Positions 6,573 through 14,154 of a stretch of 29,131 nt of DNA are shown here, piece by piece. Origin of the DNA: JBCBSP01 sp039819095. GTDB taxonomy: Bacteria; Pseudomonadota; Alphaproteobacteria; Caulobacterales; Maricaulaceae. Position 1 is the first letter of the stretch. Each line of letters starts with the position of its first letter. Both the position numbers and the translations under genes were made by a program. The DNA is taken from the NCBI GenBank assembly GCA_039819095.1, contig JBCBSP010000013.1, forward strand, positions 1-29,131, in the 5' to 3' direction. The notes under the pieces are model-generated. The model was given only the letters and a program-made list of their open reading frames with translations. It ran no database searches and was not told the DNA's origin.

Positions 6573-8171
6573 ATGCGCGGGGACATCGACGGCGTGATCA
6601 TCAAAGGCGAAATTCGCGACGGGTATGAGGACATCCTCACCACCGATGCGCTCGACCTGATCGCAGAACTGCATCGCCGCTTTGACGGCGAACGCAAACG
6701 CCTTCTGGCGGAACGCGAAGCGCGTCAGACGCGGCTCGACGCCGGTGAAGAACAGCTCGACTTTCCCGCCGAAACCGCCGCCATCCGCAATGGCGAGTGG
6801 ACCGTCCCACCCGCCCCGGCCGATCTCGCCGACCGCCGCGTGGAGATCACCGGACCGGTGGATCGGAAAATGATCATCAACGCGCTGAACTCCGGCGCGA
6901 GATGCTTCATGGCCGATTTCGAGGACGCCTCGACCCCGTCCTGGACCAATATGATGGACGGTCAGATCAATCTGCGCGACGCGGTCCACCATCGGATCGA
7001 CTACACCGACGCGGCTTCGGGCAAATCCTATGCGCTGAAAGATGATCACGCCGTGCTGATCGTGCGTGCGCGCGGCCTGCATCTGGATGAAGCCCATATT
7101 GAGGTGGACGGCGAACCGGTCGCCGGCGCCTTTCTCGATTTTGCGCTCTACCTGATGCACAATCATGCAGAGCTGAAGCGGCGCGGCACAGGGCCCTATT
7201 TCTACCTGCCCAAGCTGGAAACGCGGCTGGAAGCGCGGCTCTGGTCGCTGGTGATCCGCCATTGCGAAGAAACCCTGGGGATTGAGCGCGGCACGGCGCG
7301 CGTCACGGTGCTGATCGAGACCCTGCCGGCGACGTTCGAGCTTGATGAAATCCTTTACGAGCTGCGCGAGAACATCACCGCGCTCAATGCCGGGCGCTGG
7401 GACTATATCTTCAGCTATATCAAGCGACAGAAGACCGACGCCTCCAAACTCCTGCCCGACCGACATGCCGTGGGCATGACCGCGCCTTTCATGGCGGCCT
7501 ACGCCAAACGCGTCATCGCGGTCTGCCACCGGCGCGGCGCGCACGCCATGGGCGGCATGTCCGCCTTCATTCCAGTGAAAGGCGACGACGCCGCGAACGA
7601 GGCCGCGCTGGCGAAGGTGAAGACCGACAAGACCCGCGAGGCGGAGATCGGCCATGACGGAGCCTGGGTCGCGCACCCGGCCCTCGTGCCGATCGCGATG
7701 GCCGCGTTTGACGCCGTGATGGACGGGCCGAACCAGTTGGACAAGCGCCCGGAGCCCAGCCTAGACCGGGAGGCGCTCATCACGCCCTGCGAGGGCGACA
7801 TCACCGCCAAAGGCGTTCTGGGCAACGTCGATGTGGCGATCCGCTATATCGCGTCCTGGCTATCGGGACGCGGCGCAGCGCCGATCCACAATCTGATGGA
7901 GGATGCGGCGACGGCGGAAATCTCGCGCGCCCAGCTCTGGCAATGGCGCGTGCATGGCGCGAAGACCGCCGACGGCGCACTGATCGACGAGGCTTATGTG
8001 CGCCATGCGATCCAGAAGGCCGCCAGCGCCATCAAGGCCGAGCTTGGCGAAAACGCCTTCGCGTCCGGCCGGTTTGACGAGGCGACGGAAATCCTCACGG
8101 CGCTGGCGCTTGATGACGGGTTTGAGGAGTTCCTGACCCTGCCGGCCTATGATCGAGTGAAGACCGTCTAG
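6573..8171 (+). CDS. aceB: Malate synthase A
   Basis: A 532-residue malate synthase A, which joins glyoxylate and acetyl-CoA to malate, the second step of the bypass. Family blocks include CFMADFEDASTPSW at about 110-123, the long conserved region with KLETRLEARLW, RVTVLIETLPATFE and NAGRWDYIFSYIKR (about 210-290), and the C-terminal LDDGFEEFLTLPAY. Length is usual for the A isoform. AAGAGGAG lies nine bases before the ATG, a strong site. It is probably translated from the rraA transcript. The last 71 bases are odd: 8101-8150 recurs almost identically at 10236-10285 in a truncated second copy, so the final codons may have been supplied by an insertion. The reading frame is intact. Confidence 0.97.
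   Translation: MRGDIDGVIIKGEIRDGYEDILTTDALDLIAELHRRFDGERKRLLAEREARQTRLDAGEEQLDFPAETAAIRNGEWTVPPAPADLADRRVEITGPVDRKMIINALNSGARCFMADFEDASTPSWTNMMDGQINLRDAVHHRIDYTDAASGKSYALKDDHAVLIVRARGLHLDEAHIEVDGEPVAGAFLDFALYLMHNHAELKRRGTGPYFYLPKLETRLEARLWSLVIRHCEETLGIERGTARVTVLIETLPATFELDEILYELRENITALNAGRWDYIFSYIKRQKTDASKLLPDRHAVGMTAPFMAAYAKRVIAVCHRRGAHAMGGMSAFIPVKGDDAANEAALAKVKTDKTREAEIGHDGAWVAHPALVPIAMAAFDAVMDGPNQLDKRPEPSLDREALITPCEGDITAKGVLGNVDVAIRYIASWLSGRGAAPIHNLMEDAATAEISRAQLWQWRVHGAKTADGALIDEAYVRHAIQKAASAIKAELGENAFASGRFDEATEILTALALDDGFEEFLTLPAYDRVKTV
8101..8150 (+). repeat. Left copy of a 50-bp direct repeat in the aceB 3' end
   Basis: Identical to 10236-10285 at 49 of 50 positions (only T8131 against G10266 differs). 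Sequence on either side matches far less well. It encodes LALDDGFEE-x-LTLPAY in both copies and in the same frame. It brackets the 8172-10177 insert, as an integration or recombination junction would. Confidence 0.9.
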
Positions 8172-8403
8172 GGCTATGCGAGCACGCAGCGCGCGTCTCC
8201 ACCCGCTCTTTCGTTATCCAGAACTTGCTTCAGGACCCGGTCCCGGTCTCAGCCTGGCTGCGTCCGTATCAGGTTTTTGGACAACGATAGAGCGAGCTCA
8301 ACGCGTAGCGCATTGCCAAGACTTACAAAGCCGCCAGGCCGCCATTCATGCTGAGGCGGATTCAGGACCTGGGGCAGCTCCCCCAATTCGCACTCCTAAA
8401 TTT

Positions 8404-8419
8404 ATCTTTACTTAAAGAT
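8404..8419. promoter_or_regulatory. Palindrome upstream of the MarR-like gene
   Basis: ATCTTTA-CT-TAAAGAT is a perfect 7-2-7 palindrome ending 20 bases before the start of the MarR-like gene, in an AT-rich stretch that would hold its promoter. MarR proteins usually bind such symmetric sites in their own promoters, so self-regulation is likely but inferred. The rest of the 268-base gap from aceB (8172-8403) holds no gene that I can see. Confidence 0.5.
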
Positions 8420-8439
8420 TTTTTCTTGTATCAAAAGGT

Positions 8440-8910
8440 ATGAACCAACGACGCCTGTCATCGAAAGATACAGACCTCATTGATCGGATCGCCAAGGAAT
8501 GGCGCCAGTCCTTCCCGGACCACGATACCGATCTGATAACGCTTGCTGATCGAATCATCGTGGCGGGCAGACGGTTGGAACAGTCTGCGGCCAACGCCGC
8601 TGAGCACTTTTGTTTGGACTACACGGCGATGGACGTCCTCTTGACCTTGATACGGCGAGGCCGGCCATACTCGATAACGCCACCGGAACTGCCTGACGAA
8701 ATGATGGTCACCTCTGGCGCGCTGACGACCTGCCTGGGGCGCCTGACGAAGCGTGGACGGATCAAGCCCGGACGCCACCCTCATGACGCACAACTGAAAA
8801 CCGTCATCCTCACCGACAACGGCCTTGAAGTCGCAAGGGAAGCCTATTCCGCACGTGTAGACGCTCCAGCCCACGAGCTTTCGGAGCCTTCGCTACAAGA
8901 AAAGCATTAA
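8440..8910 (+). CDS. MarR-like winged-helix transcriptional regulator
   Basis: A 156-residue protein with the MarR layout. An N-terminal helical part (about 1-55) is followed by a winged helix: helix FCLDYTAMDVLLTLIRRG, a recognition region SGALTTCLGRLTKRGRIKPG at about 93-112, and a wing LKTVILTDNGLEVAREAY. The recognition segment has the usual MarR pattern (S-x-x-T-x-x-L-x-R-L-x-x-R-G-x-I). Ligand unknown. The AAGG ahead of the ATG is only one base away, so translation may be weak or the start uncertain. Codon use and base composition are AT-richer than in aceB, and it lies in the insert bracketed by the aceB 3'-end repeat. The protease gene follows after 47 AT-rich bases. Confidence 0.75.
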   Translation: MNQRRLSSKDTDLIDRIAKEWRQSFPDHDTDLITLADRIIVAGRRLEQSAANAAEHFCLDYTAMDVLLTLIRRGRPYSITPPELPDEMMVTSGALTTCLGRLTKRGRIKPGRHPHDAQLKTVILTDNGLEVAREAYSARVDAPAHELSEPSLQEKH

Positions 8911-8957
8911 TTGAGCTGCAAGATAAAATATCTATCCTGCAATATGGATATAAAGTC

Positions 8958-9614
8958 ATGGACATTACACAAGTTACAATAGACACAGTATTCCAATTAT
9001 CAATTGCTATACTATTATCAATATTTTTCTGGTTATTAACGCGGGTCGTGGTGGCAGTTCAAAGAAAAGAACCGGAGGGGTATCTCCAATGGGTCGGATT
9101 CACGCCAATCGGCGCCGCTTCGTTGCGCCTCACGCTCCTCGTGATGAGCTTTCTGCTCGTCCTGTCAGTCTTCACATCGGTCCTCGGACCCTTGCGAGAT
9201 ATATCTTCAGCGCCGGGAACTGTGATCTATCAGGTTCAGCAATTGGGGATCGCGCCGGAAACTTTTGTTATCATTTTCATTATCGCCGTATTCAAGACCG
9301 GCTTGTCGGAGGAGATCGTTTTTCGGGGCATCATTGCCAAGCGCCTGATCAACTGGTTCGGCTTCCAGGTCGGCAACCTCGTCCAGGCCCTGATCTTCAT
9401 GGCCGCGCACATCCCGCTGCTCTTCCTTGCAGGGCCAACTGAACTCCATGCAGGGATAGTCGCTCTTCTTGTTACGCGAATGACCCTTAGTGGATGGCTC
9501 CTGGGATGGCTTTGCCATCGATCCGGAGGGTCGATCCTACCCTGCTGGATTCTGCACAGTTCCATGAACGCGATATTCTACCCGATATTAGCCTTCACTC
9601 CCGCCGTTTTGTGA
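8958..9614 (+). CDS. CPBP-family intramembrane metalloprotease
   Basis: A 218-residue multi-pass membrane protein with the three CPBP (CAAX protease and bacteriocin-processing, Abi) motifs: EExxxR as EEIVFRG (Glu118, Glu119, Arg123), the His of FMAAH (His151), and HSSMN (His200, Asn204). Hydrophobic segments lie at about 8-33, 54-77, 100-115, 140-158, 165-188 and 192-215. Relatives cleave prenylated proteins, mature or give immunity to bacteriocins, or process signalling peptides; the substrate here is unknown. No good ribosome-binding site is visible. The first 60 codons are very AT-rich beside the surrounding genome, a sign of transfer. It lies between the MarR-like regulator and a small secreted protein, and the downstream gene is close behind. 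Confidence 0.88.
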   Translation: MDITQVTIDTVFQLSIAILLSIFFWLLTRVVVAVQRKEPEGYLQWVGFTPIGAASLRLTLLVMSFLLVLSVFTSVLGPLRDISSAPGTVIYQVQQLGIAPETFVIIFIIAVFKTGLSEEIVFRGIIAKRLINWFGFQVGNLVQALIFMAAHIPLLFLAGPTELHAGIVALLVTRMTLSGWLLGWLCHRSGGSILPCWILHSSMNAIFYPILAFTPAVL

Positions 9615-9669
9615 AATGACGACAAACAGGGAACGAGATGGCAACGCCATACCCAAATGGAGAACCATA

Positions 9670-10167
9670 ATGGATACGAAGTCTGTCTTCTTACCGTTTT
9701 CGATCGGCGTATTGCTCTGGCTGGCCTTGCCCCTTCAAGGCGAGGCGGAGGAGTTGCGCTTCGCTGAAGCGGTGGTGAATGAATGGGTGGCCGACTGCGA
9801 CGCCTGGGGGAATGACGCGAGATGCCATTCGGCATGGTCGACAGGCTTGAGCAGCAATCACCTCATCCAGACCTACTCAATCCGGCATCGAGAAACAGGC
9901 GCGCCGATCTTCCAGGGTCGGGGCGTTTACAAAATCGCCGAGAACCGGGTCAATGGCTTCTGGGAAGACAGCCAAGGCGCCATCCACCCAGTTGAGGGCG
10001 AGATTGTCGATCAAACTCTCACAGTGATTTGGGGAAGCCCGGCGACAACGCTTGGCCGGTCGACTTATTCCATTCAAGACAAGGGCCTGTCAGTCCGGGA
10101 CTACGGCTTGGGTGAGAACGGGTGGAATCAATTTATGGAAGTAGAATACCCCAACCCAACAGAATAG
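9670..10167 (+). CDS. Small secreted protein of unknown function
   Basis: A 165-residue protein. I start it at ATG 9670 because GGAGA lies seven bases upstream; an in-frame ATG at 9616, one base after the protease stop, would bury the signal peptide. Residues 1-26 are a signal peptide (FLPFSIGVLLWLALPLQGEA). The mature part has two early Cys residues that could form a disulfide, then alternating strand-like segments (IFQGRGVYKIAENRVNGFWED, LTVIWGS, GRSTYSI), suggesting a small periplasmic beta-barrel or lipocalin-like fold. I do not recognise a named family. It is probably in the same operon as the CPBP protease and could be its substrate or partner; that is only a guess from position. Confidence 0.65.
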   Translation: MDTKSVFLPFSIGVLLWLALPLQGEAEELRFAEAVVNEWVADCDAWGNDARCHSAWSTGLSSNHLIQTYSIRHRETGAPIFQGRGVYKIAENRVNGFWEDSQGAIHPVEGEIVDQTLTVIWGSPATTLGRSTYSIQDKGLSVRDYGLGENGWNQFMEVEYPNPTE

Positions 10168-10177
10168 ACGTCGATAG

Positions 10178-10306
10178 GTCGGCGCGAATGCGTTCGCCGA
10201 AGGCTGTTTCGCTGAGGCGGGTGAGATACTCACATCGCTGGCGCTTGATGACGGGTTTGAGGAGTGCCTGACCCTGCCGGCCTATCGGCGGATCACCGCA
10301 TTTTAA
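10178..10306 (+). pseudogene. aceB: Truncated second copy of the malate synthase 3' end
   Basis: The + strand frame after the stop at 10175-10177 reads a 42-residue piece ending LALDDGFEECLTLPAYRRITAF-stop, matching the C-terminus of the intact AceB (28 of the last 40 residues by eye). No start codon or upstream domain is present, so it is a remnant. The match is moderate over 10178-10235, near-perfect over 10236-10285, then poor again to the stop. The stop TAA (10304-10306) overlaps the stop of the convergent gene at 10303. This copy may hold the original chromosomal end of aceB, displaced when the 8172-10177 segment arrived. Confidence 0.85.
10236..10285 (+). repeat. Right copy of the 50-bp direct repeat
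   Basis: The partner of 8101-8150, in the same orientation and coding frame, 2135 bases downstream. One base differs (G10266). Confidence 0.9.
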
Positions 10307-11088
10307 AGCTGGTTCCAGCGGGCGCGCACGCCGAGGCGGGCGAAGACCTGATCCCAGTATTGCGGAAGGGCGTCGGCCTGCGCCTCGGTCCAGCCGCGAC
10401 GCTCAATCAGGAAGACCTGGACGCGCAGACCCGCCAGCCCGTCGCCATAACGGTCTTCAATCGCGTCGGCGACGCGGGCCGGATCGGGCAGTCGGGACAG
10501 ATCATAGCGCGCCGCGCCGTAGACGCTGAACAGGTCTGAGTTCTGCAGCATGTCGGAGACCAGCGCGACTTCACGGCGCGGCACATCCTGGCCGAACCCG
10601 TCCTCCAGCGCCAGGCGCGCCAGCGCTTCGATGATCGGGCTTTGCGGAGAATCCTTCGGCTCGACCAGGTCGGCGAGCGCGCGCTGCAGGGGCGCTTCGA
10701 ACTGGGACTGGTAGCGCGTTTCCACGCGCGCCGGGTTGCGATAGAGCGGGCTGATCTGATCGCCGCGGCCCGGATTACACAGCGAGAAGCTCTCGGTATT
10801 CGCCAGATCGCCGCGCTCGTCGAGTTCAAACAGCGAGAAACGCTCGCCGATCTCCAGCCCATCGCGGGCGTTCAGTATCAGATTGCCGATCCGTTCAGCC
10901 TCTTCGGGCGAGTACCGGTCAGTCTTGTCGATGATGACCGCTGCGTGGGGGGCGGTCACGTCCGTGGGACAGAGCGTATCCGGATCATACTCTTCCGGCT
11001 GCAGCTGGGTGGCTGCGTAGCTGATGGCGCCGAGCACGCCCACGATAACGATCAGATTGAAAAAGCCGACCAGGTCTTTACCGCGCAT
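10303..11088 (-). CDS. Membrane-anchored protein of unknown function
   Basis: A 261-residue protein. ATG 11088 has AAGGAG ten bases upstream; a TTG at 11097 is too close to that site. Residues about 8-28 form one membrane anchor (LVGFFNLIVIVGVLGAISYAA). The rest is probably periplasmic and mixed alpha/beta: AAVIIDKTDRYSPEEAERI with a DxTD pattern, a Cys-containing SLCNPGRGDQ segment, and VALVSDMLQNSDLFSVYG. The strand-DKTD-helix start and the later VSDM strand loosely recall a von Willebrand A-like fold, but the metal site is not convincing. It follows a four-helix membrane protein on the same strand, with a 19-bp hairpin between them. The pair probably works together. Its stop overlaps the aceB remnant. 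Confidence 0.75.
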   Translation of the reverse strand: MRGKDLVGFFNLIVIVGVLGAISYAATQLQPEEYDPDTLCPTDVTAPHAAVIIDKTDRYSPEEAERIGNLILNARDGLEIGERFSLFELDERGDLANTESFSLCNPGRGDQISPLYRNPARVETRYQSQFEAPLQRALADLVEPKDSPQSPIIEALARLALEDGFGQDVPRREVALVSDMLQNSDLFSVYGAARYDLSRLPDPARVADAIEDRYGDGLAGLRVQVFLIERRGWTEAQADALPQYWDQVFARLGVRARWNQL

Positions 11089-11122
11089 GGCGTTCAAGCT
11101 CCTTGTGCAGGCCCTGGGGGCC

Positions 11123-11165
11123 GCTGCCGGACCGGGACGGGCGAGTCCCGTCCCGGTCCGGCAGC
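11123..11165. repeat. Perfect 19-bp inverted repeat between two membrane-protein genes
   Basis: GCTGCCGGACCGGGACGGG (11123-11141) pairs with its exact complement at 11147-11165 around the loop CGAGT. No T run follows on either strand, so it is not a plain intrinsic terminator. A smaller GGCCC/GGGCC hairpin adjoins at 11110-11122. It may stabilise the upstream mRNA or lower read-through. Confidence 0.85.
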
Positions 11166-11223
11166 GTTAACCATGATACAGGCAGGGTGTGACCGGCAAG
11201 TGTGCGCCAGCGGCCCTTTTGCC

Positions 11224-12207
11224 CTAACGGCCTTGAGCGTCGGCGAAGGGCGGGGCTTCACTCTCCGCGCCGGTTTCGCCAATGACGCGGCGACGCATCT
11301 GCCCGCGATAGGCGCTGATTTCATCAAGCAGAGCCTGAGCGCGGCGCGGCTGCTGGAAGCGTGCATCATCATCACCCAGCATGCGTGTTTCGCGCGGGGT
11401 CTGCTTCAGCACGGCGGCCAGATGAGCCGTTGCGCGCTCAAAGCGGCGCTGCTCGGTGCCGTAGCCGATGATGCGGTCATCAAAGGTCGCGCCCTTGAAG
11501 GCCGCGATCGCGGCGAAGGTCAGCCCCAGAACGAAGAGCAGCAGAGCCTCAAGGGTTTCAAACTGGGAGAAGCTCAGCGCACGGCTGACCGGCGCCAGAT
11601 ATTCGCCGGTCTGAGTGAAATCACCCAGCGCCAGCGCCGCCGCGTTGATCTCCAGAAGATCGCGATAATGCGCAGCAGTGAAGTTCAGGAAAATGATCCC
11701 GCCCACAGCCAGCGGCAAGCCGATCGCCGCGGCGGCGAAGGAGAAGGGACGGTCCGGATTGAACAGGCCGCGCACGCACAGAAACCCGATCAGGAAGAAG
11801 GCGGCGATCACATTGGTGAAGGCTACGGTGATGGCCTGGATCCAGCCGCCGAGCAGGCCGAGATCGGACCCCTTGGCGAAGAATTGCGCATTGATCAGTC
11901 CTTCCACCAGGATCAACCCGGCGAGAATGGAGAAGGTCATCACATGGCTCGCCGGATAGCTCGCCGCGCGGATGAGTTGACGCTCCTGCGGGAGCGGCTT
12001 TCCGTCGACGCGACCGCGCGTCTTCTGGAAATGAACGTAGGAACGAAAGGCGTCGTCAGCCCCGTCGATGGCTTTGGTCAGGCGATCCTCGACGCGATGC
12101 GCGCGCTCATGGATCCGGTCCATCTGTTGGTCCAACTTCGCCTCCCGCAACAGCTTCAGATCCGCCGGGGCGTGATCATGGCTTTCGATTGTGTCAGTTG
12201 TTGGCAT
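11224..12207 (-). CDS. Four-helix integral membrane protein of unknown function
   Basis: A 327-residue protein starting at ATG 12207 with GGAGGGGGG a few bases upstream. The first 85 residues are charged and likely coiled-coil (LREAKLDQQMDRIHERAHRVEDRL). Four hydrophobic segments follow at about 88-110, 124-147, 155-177 and 218-240. A charged C-terminal helical tail follows (about 250-327) with GYGTEQRRFERATAHLAAVL and a DDDARFQQPRRAQ segment. No catalytic motif is recognisable. The long cytosolic ends suggest a scaffold or a channel-like partner of the downstream membrane-anchored protein. It is divergent from the amidase gene. Confidence 0.75.
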   Translation of the reverse strand: MPTTDTIESHDHAPADLKLLREAKLDQQMDRIHERAHRVEDRLTKAIDGADDAFRSYVHFQKTRGRVDGKPLPQERQLIRAASYPASHVMTFSILAGLILVEGLINAQFFAKGSDLGLLGGWIQAITVAFTNVIAAFFLIGFLCVRGLFNPDRPFSFAAAAIGLPLAVGGIIFLNFTAAHYRDLLEINAAALALGDFTQTGEYLAPVSRALSFSQFETLEALLLFVLGLTFAAIAAFKGATFDDRIIGYGTEQRRFERATAHLAAVLKQTPRETRMLGDDDARFQQPRRAQALLDEISAYRGQMRRRVIGETGAESEAPPFADAQGR

Positions 12208-12208
12208 C

Positions 12209-12222
12209 GGAGGCCCCCCTCC
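12209..12222 (-). promoter_or_regulatory. Ribosome-binding site inside a small hairpin
   Basis: On the minus strand GGAGG-GGGG-CCTCC lies just before the ATG at 12207. The 5-bp stem would hide the purine-rich site of the four-helix membrane protein and could limit translation. The stem is short, so the effect is uncertain. Confidence 0.4.
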
Positions 12223-12254
12223 AGCTATGGATAAGACTCATTAACCATCGAGGG

Positions 12255-12282
12255 CAATTGAGCCGGCAACAGGCTCGAATTG
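12255..12282. repeat. Inverted repeat in the divergent region before the amidase
   Basis: CAATTGAGCC pairs with GGCTCgAATTG across a 7-base loop, with one unpaired G. It lies between the starts of the four-helix membrane protein and the amidase, so it could be an operator or a leader hairpin. Confidence 0.45.
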
Positions 12283-12374
12283 TGGCGTTTCGAAGATGAA
12301 TTATGGCCGCAATCGCGCTTCAATAGCGCCGACTCAGCGCACCGCGCGCACTGTATGAACGGAAGGACGCCGTG

Positions 12375-14129
12375 ATGAATCCAGACCGCAACCGTTCAAT
12401 CGCCTCGCCGGGCGTTCAGGCGACGCGGCGCGGCGCGCTCGGCCTGATGGCGGGCGGCGCCGGACTTCTCGCCGCTTCCGGCGCGCCCGCCCAGGATGTG
12501 GCGACCACTGGGGTGGACGCCGACACGCTGGCCTGCGCGCAATCGTTGTTCTCACTGGATTACACCCAGAGCGAACGCGAGCAGATGCTGGCCGGAATTG
12601 ACGCCTGGCTGGGCCGCGCCGAGGCGCTGCGCGCTCGCGAACGCCCCAACACGCTGAGCCCGGCTCTGGTCTTCGATCCACGCTTGCCGGGCCGCCCGTA
12701 CCGCGAGCAGGAGAACCGCTTCACGCCAGCGCCGCACCGGGCGAGCGCTTTGCCCCGCGATGAGGCCGACATCGCCTTCGCCGGCCTTGCCGATCTGGCG
12801 GCCTGGATGGAAGCCGGCCTTTTGAGCTCTGAACGCCTGACAAGGATCTACCTCGCCCGCATCGAGCGCCACGGAGCGAAGCTGGAATGCTTCACCGCCG
12901 TCTTCGCCGAGCGCGCTCTGAGCCAGGCGCGCGAGCGAGACGCGGAACGCGCCGCCGGCCAGGTGCGCGGGCCGCTGCACGGCCTGCCCTATGCGCTGAA
13001 GGACATTATCGATGTGGAAGGCCTGCCCGCGACCTGGGGCGCGACCCCCTATCGCGAGCGCATCGGCGAGCAGACCGCGACCGCCGCCTTCCAACTGGAA
13101 GCCGCCGGCGCGGTGCTTCTGGGCAAGAGCACGGTCGGGGCGCTCGCTTATGGCGATATCTGGTATGACGGGGTGACGCGGAACCCTTTCAACACCGAGG
13201 AAGGCTCGTCCGGTTCCTCGGCCGGCTCCGCCAGCGCCGCCGCCGCCGGATTGTGCGCCTTTTCAATCGGCACCGAAACGCTCGGCTCCATCGTGTCGCC
13301 GTCTCATCGCTGTGGTGCAGCGGGCCTCAGACCGACATTCGGGCGCGTGTCCCGCGCCGGGGCGATGGCGCTGTGCTGGTCGCTGGACAAGATCGGGCCG
13401 ATCACCCGCTACGCCGAAGACGCAGCGCCGGTGCTCGCCGCGCTCAACGGTTTCGACGACGCCGACCCGTCCAGTCTTTCTCACGGGCTCGAAATTGATC
13501 TCAGCGCTGAAGTCGCGGGACTGCGGGTGGGCTATGACCCGGCCTGGTTTGAAGACGGCGCCGCGCCGGACCTGGCCGCGCTGGAGGCGGCGCGTGCGCT
13601 CGGCGTGGAGCTTGTTGAAATCAGCCTTGAAGATCACCCCTATGGCGCCCTGCTGATCCAGCTGGAGGCGGAATCGGCGGCTGCGTTTGAACACCTCACG
13701 CTTTCTGATCTGGACGACCAGCTGCGCTGGCAGGAGGCACAGGCCTGGCCGAACACCTGGCGAAGGGCCCGCTTCGCCAGCGCAGTGGACCTGATCAATG
13801 CCGATCGGCTGCGCCGTCAGGTGATGGAGATGATGGATCGGGTGTTTGAGGACGTCGATCTCATCATCGGACCGAACTTCGCCGGCGCCATGCTGCTGAT
13901 CACCAATTATACCGGCCACCCACAGCTGGCCTTCCGATCCGGCTTCATGGACACTCCCACGCGCACGATTTTCGGCGCGCCGGCAGGCGAGGACAGGACA
14001 CCCCATCGCACGCCTTACGCGACGAGCCTGTGGGCGCCGTTGTTTGAAGAAGGCCGGCTGATCGCGCTGGGCCGTGCGATCGAAGCCCGCCTTGGCGCCG
14101 TCAGCGAGCGCCCGGCCGAGTTTGAATAG
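12375..14129 (+). CDS. Tat-exported amidase (amidase-signature family)
   Basis: A 584-residue amidase-signature hydrolase. ATG 12375 has AAGGA seven bases upstream; a GTG directly before it is less well spaced. The N-terminus has a twin-arginine signal (TRRGALGLMAGGAGLL at about 17-32), so it acts in the periplasm. The catalytic set is present: Lys209 in LPYALKD, the Ser cluster SSGSSAGS near 278-285 holding the cis-Ser, and the nucleophile Ser305 in GTETLGS. The family hydrolyses amide bonds in many substrates, from peptide amides to acyl amides; the substrate here is unknown. An extra ~120 N-terminal residues before the core are unusual. A glutathione S-transferase gene follows after 25 bases, probably co-transcribed. 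Confidence 0.9.
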   Translation: MNPDRNRSIASPGVQATRRGALGLMAGGAGLLAASGAPAQDVATTGVDADTLACAQSLFSLDYTQSEREQMLAGIDAWLGRAEALRARERPNTLSPALVFDPRLPGRPYREQENRFTPAPHRASALPRDEADIAFAGLADLAAWMEAGLLSSERLTRIYLARIERHGAKLECFTAVFAERALSQARERDAERAAGQVRGPLHGLPYALKDIIDVEGLPATWGATPYRERIGEQTATAAFQLEAAGAVLLGKSTVGALAYGDIWYDGVTRNPFNTEEGSSGSSAGSASAAAAGLCAFSIGTETLGSIVSPSHRCGAAGLRPTFGRVSRAGAMALCWSLDKIGPITRYAEDAAPVLAALNGFDDADPSSLSHGLEIDLSAEVAGLRVGYDPAWFEDGAAPDLAALEAARALGVELVEISLEDHPYGALLIQLEAESAAAFEHLTLSDLDDQLRWQEAQAWPNTWRRARFASAVDLINADRLRRQVMEMMDRVFEDVDLIIGPNFAGAMLLITNYTGHPQLAFRSGFMDTPTRTIFGAPAGEDRTPHRTPYATSLWAPLFEEGRLIALGRAIEARLGAVSERPAEFE

Positions 14130-14154
14130 GACCGATCTTCAGGAGACCGAACCG

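Noticed and set aside
6033..7676. Long open frame on the minus strand opposite rraA and aceB
   Set aside because: It is the antisense of two clear genes, has no homology-like domains, and is rich in His/Arg/Gly as expected from GC-rich antisense codons.
8172..8403. A gene in the gap after aceB
   Set aside because: Only a short frame without a ribosome-binding site or recognisable domain is present; it looks like non-coding or decayed sequence of the insert.
8172..10177. Insertion sequence or prophage
   Set aside because: No transposase, integrase or terminal inverted repeats are visible; only the 50-bp aceB direct repeat supports an insertion.
10642..12234. Long open frame on the plus strand across the two membrane-protein genes
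   Set aside because: It runs antisense to two genes with membrane segments and good starts and has low-complexity composition, so it is treated as a shadow.
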